64,000 nt of DNA from Gp6-AA40 sp036802945 (lineage in GTDB: Bacteria > Acidobacteriota > Vicinamibacteria > Vicinamibacterales > UBA2999): positions 1-64,000 of the forward strand of contig DAIRVG010000016.1 of assembly GCA_036802945.1 (NCBI GenBank), written 5' to 3'. This document shows positions 59,768 through 64,000 of the stretch, piece after piece. The translations under genes and the position numbers were made by a program. The notes beneath the pieces are model-generated. The model worked only from the letters and a program-made list of their open reading frames with translations. It did no database searches and was not told the origin of the DNA. How positions within the stretch are numbered: the first letter of the stretch is position 1; every line of letters begins with the position of its first letter.

Positions 59768-60581
59768 ATGGCTGAAGGCTACGAAGGCTGGGACGACTAC
59801 GCGCCGTTCTACGACTGGGAGAACGCGCGAACGCTCGGCAGGCGCGACGTTCCCTTCTGGCGCAACCTTGCCCTGCAGGCCGATGGACCGGTCCTCGAAC
59901 TCGGGTGCGGCACCGGGCGCATCTCTATCCCTCTCGGTCGCGCCGGCGTCTCGATCGTGGGCATTGATCGATCGGAGCCGATGCTCGCCCGTGCCCGCCA
60001 GCGGATCCGGCGCGCCCGGCTGGGTGGACGTGTCCGATTGATCCGCGGCGACATCCGATACCTGCCCTTTCTCACCCCCAAGCCTCGCCGTAGCCTGCCG
60101 CGCGGGGTTGGCGGGGCAAGCGAAGGCGGGTTTTCGCTCGTGGTGGCGCCGTACGGGGTGCTCCAGTCGTTGCTCTCCGAGCGCGATCTGGCCGCCACGC
60201 TCGAGGCCGTCGCGGGCGTGCTTCAGCCCGGTGCGACGTTTGGGCTCGAGCTCGTGGCCGACCTGCCGTCCTGGAAGGAGTACAAGAAACGCGTCAGCCT
60301 CTCTGGTTGGCGGGGCGCCCGCGGCGGAGCGCATGTGACCCTCGTCGAGACCGTACGTCAGGATCCGGCCCGTCACCTGACGACCTTCGACCAGCAGTTC
60401 ATCGAGCGGCGCGGATCGCGCCGCCGGATCCACCGGTTCGCGTTGACGTTTCGGACCTTGTCCGTGCCGCAGATGACGAGCCGTCTGCGGAAAGCCGGCT
60501 TTGAAATTACCGCGCTGCTCGGCGATTATCGCGGAGGGCCCTGGGATCCGCGCGCGGACGTCTGGATGATTCTTGCGCGCA
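59768..60581 (+). CDS. SAM-dependent methyltransferase with repeat-derived loop, cut by assembly gap
   Basis: At least 271 residues; the gap probably removes only the last few residues (WDPRADVWMILAR is near the end of such folds). Motif I is VLELGCGTGRISIPL and the strand-2 acid is in IVGIDRSEPML. Between GDIRYLPF and FSLVVAPYGVL, where relatives have two to four residues, there is an insertion LTPKPRRSLPRGVGGASEGG encoded by repeat-like DNA. The ATG at 59768 is chosen; a 16-base duplication places another ATG sixteen bases earlier, out of frame. Substrate unknown. Confidence 0.85.
60077..60131 (+). repeat. Repeat-like insertion inside methyltransferase gene
   Basis: About 54 bp of GC-rich, self-complementary sequence (CCCCAAGCCTCGCCG to GGGCAAGCGAAGGCGGG), of the type I recall as dispersed intergenic repeats in related genomes. 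It is in frame and lengthens an active-site-side loop. Confidence 0.5.
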
Positions 60582-60681
60582 NNNNNNNNNNNNNNNNNNN
60601 NNNNNNNNNNNNNNNNNNNNNNNNNNNNNNNNNNNNNNNNNNNNNNNNNNNNNNNNNNNNNNNNNNNNNNNNNNNNNNNNN
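60582..60681. other. Assembly gap (100 N)
   Basis: Run of exactly 100 N, scaffold join of unknown length. It removes the 3' end of the methyltransferase gene and the start of yebC. Confidence 1.
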
Positions 60682-61413
60682 TGGGCAACAATCAAGCATA
60701 AGAAGGGCGCCGCGGATGCGAAGCGCGGCAAGGTCTTCACCCGCATCATCAAGGAATTGTCCGTGGCCGCCCGCACCGGCGGTGGCGATGTCGACATGAA
60801 TCCGCGCCTGCGGACAATCGTGGCCGATGCCAAGGCGGCCAACATGCCGCGCGAGAACATCGAGCGCGCCATCCGTCGCGGCACGGGCGAGGAACCTGGC
60901 GTCTCGTACGAGGAAATCACGTACGAAGCCTACGGTCCCGGCGGCGTCGCGCTGCTGATTCAAACCCTGACTGACAACAAGAACCGCACGGTCGGAGAAA
61001 TCCGCCACATGCTCGGTAAGCACGCGGGGACTCTGGCCGCCGAGAACAGCGTGGCGTGGCTGTTCTCGAAGAAGGGTCAGGTCTTCGTCGAAAAGGGGAA
61101 AGTCGACGAGGAAAAGCTCCTGACGGCCGCGCTCGATGCAGGCGCGGACGACATGAACGACGACGACAGCGCGTGGGAAGTCGTGTGCGCCCCGGCAAGC
61201 TTCGAAGCCGTGCGTGAGGCGATCAAGGCGCTGGGTGTCGAGCCCGCGAGCGCCGAGATCGCCATGGTGCCGAAAAACTACGTCAAGCTTACGGGCAAAG
61301 AGGCGCAGCAGATGCTGCGGCTGATGGAAGCGATCGAGGACCACGATGACGTCCAGCACGTCTGGGCGAACTTCGACATCGAGGAGAAGGAGATCGAGGC
61401 CTCCCTCGCGTGA
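60682..61413 (+). CDS. yebC: YebC/PmpR-family protein (5' end in assembly gap)
   Basis: 243 codons after the gap. The first visible residues WATIKHKKGAADAKRGK are the start of the YebC family apart from the missing MSGHSK-type opening, so only about five to seven codons are lost. Further marks: DMNPRLRTIVADAKAANMP and the ENIERAIRRGTGE core. YebC proteins act as transcription regulators or translation factors that relieve ribosome stalling. The stop overlaps the GTG of ruvC (GTGA). Confidence 0.95.
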   Translation, partial: WATIKHKKGAADAKRGKVFTRIIKELSVAARTGGGDVDMNPRLRTIVADAKAANMPRENIERAIRRGTGEEPGVSYEEITYEAYGPGGVALLIQTLTDNKNRTVGEIRHMLGKHAGTLAAENSVAWLFSKKGQVFVEKGKVDEEKLLTAALDAGADDMNDDDSAWEVVCAPASFEAVREAIKALGVEPASAEIAMVPKNYVKLTGKEAQQMLRLMEAIEDHDDVQHVWANFDIEEKEIEASLA

Positions 61414-61994
61414 GAATCTTCGGCATCGATCCTGGCTCCGAACGCACCGGTTACGGCTGCGTGGAGACGGATGGACGCCGGCATCACCTGGTCGCCTGCG
61501 GCGCAATTACCGCGCACCAGGCCGACTCGTTTCCGCAGCGCCTTGCCCGGATTCACGCCGAGCTCTCCTTGCTCCTTGCGTCGCTTCACCCTGACTGCGT
61601 CGCCATCGAAAATCTCTTTTACGCGACGAACGTCCGCAGCGCATTGAAGCTCGGTCACGCGCGTGGCGTGGCGATGCTTGCCGCGATTGAAGCCGGTTGT
61701 GAGGTGGTCGAGTACACGCCGGCCGAAATCAAGCGCGCGGTCGTCGGTTACGGACGCGCCGAGAAGCACCAGGTGGGGCAGATGGTGAAGCTGCTCCTCG
61801 GTCTTGCCGCCGCGCCATCGCCGCACGACGCCGCCGATGCCCTGGCCGTCGCGATCTGCCATATGCACTCGATGGCGCCGGCAGGGATCAGGGATCAGGG
61901 ATCAGGGATCCGGATCCCCGATCCCCGATCCCCGATCCCTGACAGGCGCCACCCTCGCACCTGGCGCCAGTACCGTCCTCCCACCCAAGGATGA
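61410..61994 (+). CDS. ruvC: Holliday-junction resolvase RuvC with repeat-derived tail
   Basis: 194 residues. Catalytic acids: Asp in IFGIDPGSERTGYG, Glu in CVAIENLFYATN, and the Asp pair in HDAADALAVAICH. The enzyme normally ends soon after this last motif; here about 40 extra residues follow. The first 20 or so (GIRDQGSGIRIPDPRSPIPD) are encoded by a hairpin repeat. The GTG start overlaps the yebC stop, and the stop overlaps the ruvA ATG. It cleaves four-way junctions after RuvAB branch migration. Confidence 0.95.
   Translation: MRIFGIDPGSERTGYGCVETDGRRHHLVACGAITAHQADSFPQRLARIHAELSLLLASLHPDCVAIENLFYATNVRSALKLGHARGVAMLAAIEAGCEVVEYTPAEIKRAVVGYGRAEKHQVGQMVKLLLGLAAAPSPHDAADALAVAICHMHSMAPAGIRDQGSGIRIPDPRSPIPDRRHPRTWRQYRPPTQG
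61882..61941. repeat. Hairpin made of GATC heptamers inside ruvC
   Basis: Left arm is four units of AGGGATC (61882-61910) and right arm four units of GATCCCC (61913-61941). The arms pair at 26 of 29 positions around a CG centre. There are eight GATC sites in 60 bp. Confidence 0.95.
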
Positions 61995-62590
61995 TTGCGT
62001 TTCTTCGAGGACGGGTTCTCGACAAGTTTCCGAACCGGATCATCCTCGACGTGAGCGGCGTTGGTTACGAAGTCCACGTGCCCCTGTCCACCTACTACGA
62101 AATCGGTGAAGCCGGATCGGATGTGTCGCTGCGCGTGCACACGCACGTGCGCGAAGACACGCTGCAGCTGTTTGGATTTCTCACGCCGCTCGAGCAGCTG
62201 CTCTTCGAACGGTTGATCGGGATCAGCGGAATCGGTCCGAAGCTGGCGGTTTCGGTCCTTTCGGGGATCGACAGTCGTGAGCTCGTTGTCGCCGTGCGGC
62301 GTGCCGACGTTGCGCGTCTGATACGGATTCCGGGTGTGGGCAAAAAGACAGCCGAACGAATCGTGCTCGAGCTGAAAGATCGGCTTAAGGACGTCGCGCC
62401 GGCACCAGAAGCCGAAGGCGCTCAGCCATCAACCGGCGATCGTCTGCGTAACGACCTCATCTCGGCACTCGAGAACCTGGGCTATCATCGCCCGCTGGCC
62501 GAAAAAGCCGTTGATGCCAGTCACAAGTCAGATGGCGGCGCCACATTCGAGGATGCACTCAGGAGCGCGCTCCGGGAATTGATGCGATGA
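61991..62590 (+). CDS. ruvA: Holliday-junction DNA helicase subunit RuvA
   Basis: 199 residues, usual length. OB-fold start MIAFLRGRVLDKFPNRIILD, two helix-hairpin-helix motifs (LIGISGIGPKLA; LIRIPGVGKKTAE) and the mobile C-terminal domain contacting RuvB (LENLGYHRPLAEKAV). It overlaps ruvC by four bases and is followed by ruvB after seven bases. Binds junctions and loads RuvB. Confidence 0.97.
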   Translation: MIAFLRGRVLDKFPNRIILDVSGVGYEVHVPLSTYYEIGEAGSDVSLRVHTHVREDTLQLFGFLTPLEQLLFERLIGISGIGPKLAVSVLSGIDSRELVVAVRRADVARLIRIPGVGKKTAERIVLELKDRLKDVAPAPEAEGAQPSTGDRLRNDLISALENLGYHRPLAEKAVDASHKSDGGATFEDALRSALRELMR

Positions 62591-62597
62591 GCCTGTC

Positions 62598-63614
62598 ATG
62601 AACGACCGCCTCGTCACCGCCGGGCCCGTCGACGACGACGCGCAGTATGAAGCGGGATTGCGCCCGCGATCGCTGGCCGAGTACATCGGGCAGGATCGCG
62701 TGCGCGACAACCTGCAGGTGTCGATCGAAGCGGCGCGCGGCCGAAAGGAAGCGCTCGACCACGTCCTCTTGTACGGTCCGCCCGGACTTGGCAAGACGAC
62801 GCTGGCGTACGTCATCGGCCACGAGCTTGGCGTGCCGGTGCGCGCGACCGCCGGTCCGGTCATCGAGAGAGCCGGAGACCTCGCGGCCATGCTCACCAAC
62901 CTCCAGGAACACGAGGTTCTCTTCATCGATGAGATTCATCGGCTGGCGCCGGCGATCGAAGAGATCCTCTACCCCGCGATGGAGGACTACGAGCTGGACA
63001 TCATGATCGGGCAAGGGCCCAGCGCTCGTTCGGTGAAAGTGCCCGTCAAGAAATTCACGTTGATCGGGGCGACGACGCGCGCCGGCCTCCTGACCGGGCC
63101 CCTTCGCGCGCGGTTCGGCATCGTCCATCGTCTGGATTTCTACCAGGATGGCGACATCGAGGAGATCGTCCGCCGCTCGGCGCGAATTCTCAACGTGCCC
63201 ATGGACGCGGACGCCTCGATCGAGATCGCGCGGCGATCGCGCGGCACGCCGCGCATCGCGAACCGGCTGCTGCGGCGCGTGCGGGACTACGCACAGGTCC
63301 GCGCCGACGGCCGCATCAGCGGGGAGGTCGCCCGCGCCGCGATGACGCTCCTCGAGGTCGATGACCACGGCTTCGACGAAGTCGATCGAAAGCTGCTTCG
63401 CACCATCATCGACAAGTTCAGCGGCGGACCGGTGGGCGTCAACAGCATCGCCGCCGCCATCAACGAGGAAAGAGACGCGATCGAGGACATCTACGAGCCG
63501 TTCCTGATTCAGGCGGGCTTTCTGGATCGCACGCCGCGCGGCCGCGTGGCCACGGCACGCGCGTACGAGTATTTCGGGCTCACTGCGCCCGGGAGGGGCT
63601 CTGGACTGTGGTAA
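62598..63614 (+). CDS. ruvB: Holliday-junction branch-migration ATPase RuvB
   Basis: 338 residues. Start MNDRLVTAGPVDDDAQYEAG, then LRPRSLAEYIGQDRVRDNL, Walker A GPPGLGKTT, Walker B LFIDEIHRL, arginine-finger region GPLRARFGIVHRL and the C-terminal winged helix (GFLDRTPRGRVAT). Full length and canonical. It drives branch migration with RuvA. Confidence 0.98.
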   Translation: MNDRLVTAGPVDDDAQYEAGLRPRSLAEYIGQDRVRDNLQVSIEAARGRKEALDHVLLYGPPGLGKTTLAYVIGHELGVPVRATAGPVIERAGDLAAMLTNLQEHEVLFIDEIHRLAPAIEEILYPAMEDYELDIMIGQGPSARSVKVPVKKFTLIGATTRAGLLTGPLRARFGIVHRLDFYQDGDIEEIVRRSARILNVPMDADASIEIARRSRGTPRIANRLLRRVRDYAQVRADGRISGEVARAAMTLLEVDDHGFDEVDRKLLRTIIDKFSGGPVGVNSIAAAINEERDAIEDIYEPFLIQAGFLDRTPRGRVATARAYEYFGLTAPGRGSGLW

Positions 63615-64000
63615 CCGATCATTCCAGCGCGCGCGGCCTTCGCCGCGCCCGCATCTCCAGCCTTGCGACATTCGTTCCACCGAGGCTGCTCACCAACGCC
63701 GACCTCGAGAGACTCGTCGAGACGACGGATGAATGGATCCTGCAGCGGACCGGTATCCGCGAGCGGCACGTCGTCGATCCTGGCGTTGCGACGTCAGACC
63801 TTGCCGCCGAGGCGTCTCGCGAGGCCATCCGCCGCGCCGGACTGACGCCCGCGGACATCGACTTCATCGTCGTCGGCACGACCACGCCGGACATGATCTT
63901 TCCGAGTACCGCCTGCCTGGTGCAGACGAAGATTGGCGCGAAGCATGCGTGGGGATTCGATCTCGGCGCCGCGTGCTCGGGCTTCACGTATGCGCTGACG
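63608..64000 (+). CDS. fabH: Beta-ketoacyl-ACP synthase III (FabH), 3' end outside window
   Basis: 131 codons visible. The opening RISSLATFVPPRLLTNADLE and TDEWILQRTGIRERH are typical of FabH, and the active-site Cys lies in DLGAACSGFTYAL. The GTG at 63608 overlaps the ruvB stop by seven bases. Starts fatty-acid synthesis by condensing acetyl-CoA with malonyl-ACP. His and Asn of the triad lie beyond the window. Confidence 0.93.
   Translation, partial: MVTDHSSARGLRRARISSLATFVPPRLLTNADLERLVETTDEWILQRTGIRERHVVDPGVATSDLAAEASREAIRRAGLTPADIDFIVVGTTTPDMIFPSTACLVQTKIGAKHAWGFDLGAACSGFTYALT

Overview
The window is 64 kb of high-GC draft DNA. Two 100-base runs of N (55428-55527 and 60582-60681) mark scaffold joins, so this is probably a draft genome or metagenome-assembled genome. 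The gene content suggests a Gram-negative soil bacterium, most likely Acidobacteriota (Vicinamibacteria-like). The reasons are exosortase-A-type exopolysaccharide (EPS) genes, many GT4 glycosyltransferases, G8-domain surface proteins, and dispersed heptamer repeats. The phylum call is inference only.

Region 1 (1-22.8 kb) is a mosaic of glycan genes. A minus-strand trio (UbiA-type prenyltransferase, HAD phosphatase, GT-C glycosyltransferase) looks like a polyprenyl-phospho-sugar branch. A plus-strand operon follows: Wzm/Wzt ABC exporter, GT4, methyltransferase, an oxidoreductase-epimerase fusion, GT4 and a triple-VanZ membrane protein. Further GT4, GT2 and methyltransferase genes are interspersed with a secreted G8/beta-helix protein and a secreted subtilisin carrying three discoidin-like repeats.

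Region 2 (22.8-48.6 kb) is one unbroken minus-strand run that reads from the regulator and export end towards lower coordinates. It holds a sigma54-type activator, a Wza-like export protein, an outer-membrane barrel protein, a Wzz-like chain-length protein, an ATPase, a BY-kinase, the initiating sugar-phosphate transferase, a DUF3473-type deacetylase, an acyltransferase-3 and a FemAB-like protein. This is the core of an exosortase-A-type EPS locus, but no exosortase and no PEP-CTERM protein is present. Embedded in it is a decoration module: acyl-CoA-dehydrogenase-like flavoprotein, carrier protein, stand-alone adenylation enzyme, MBOAT-SGNH fusion, deacetylase, two carbamoyltransferases (one degenerate) and a second acyltransferase-3. 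The adenylation pocket reads DLLYLALVC(K), which as I recall is the L-proline code of pyrrole-2-carboxyl-carrier pathways. The module may therefore make a pyrrole-2-carboxyl (or prolyl) group and attach it to the polysaccharide. This is the most novel candidate system in the window.

Region 3 (48.6-52.6 kb) holds a second sigma54-type activator with a damaged GAFTGA loop, a UDP-sugar epimerase, a degenerate receiver protein and a small hypothetical protein. Region 4 (52.5-64 kb) is mostly housekeeping: PspC, AsmA, Fpg/Nei, an ECF41-like sigma factor, an amino-acid ABC transporter, a membrane protein, a methyltransferase, YebC, RuvC-RuvA-RuvB and FabH. This last region is unusually rich in short palindromic and heptamer repeats. 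Several of these have become part of coding sequences: a signal peptide, a domain linker, an enzyme loop and the RuvC tail. No tRNA, rRNA, CRISPR array or transposase was seen.
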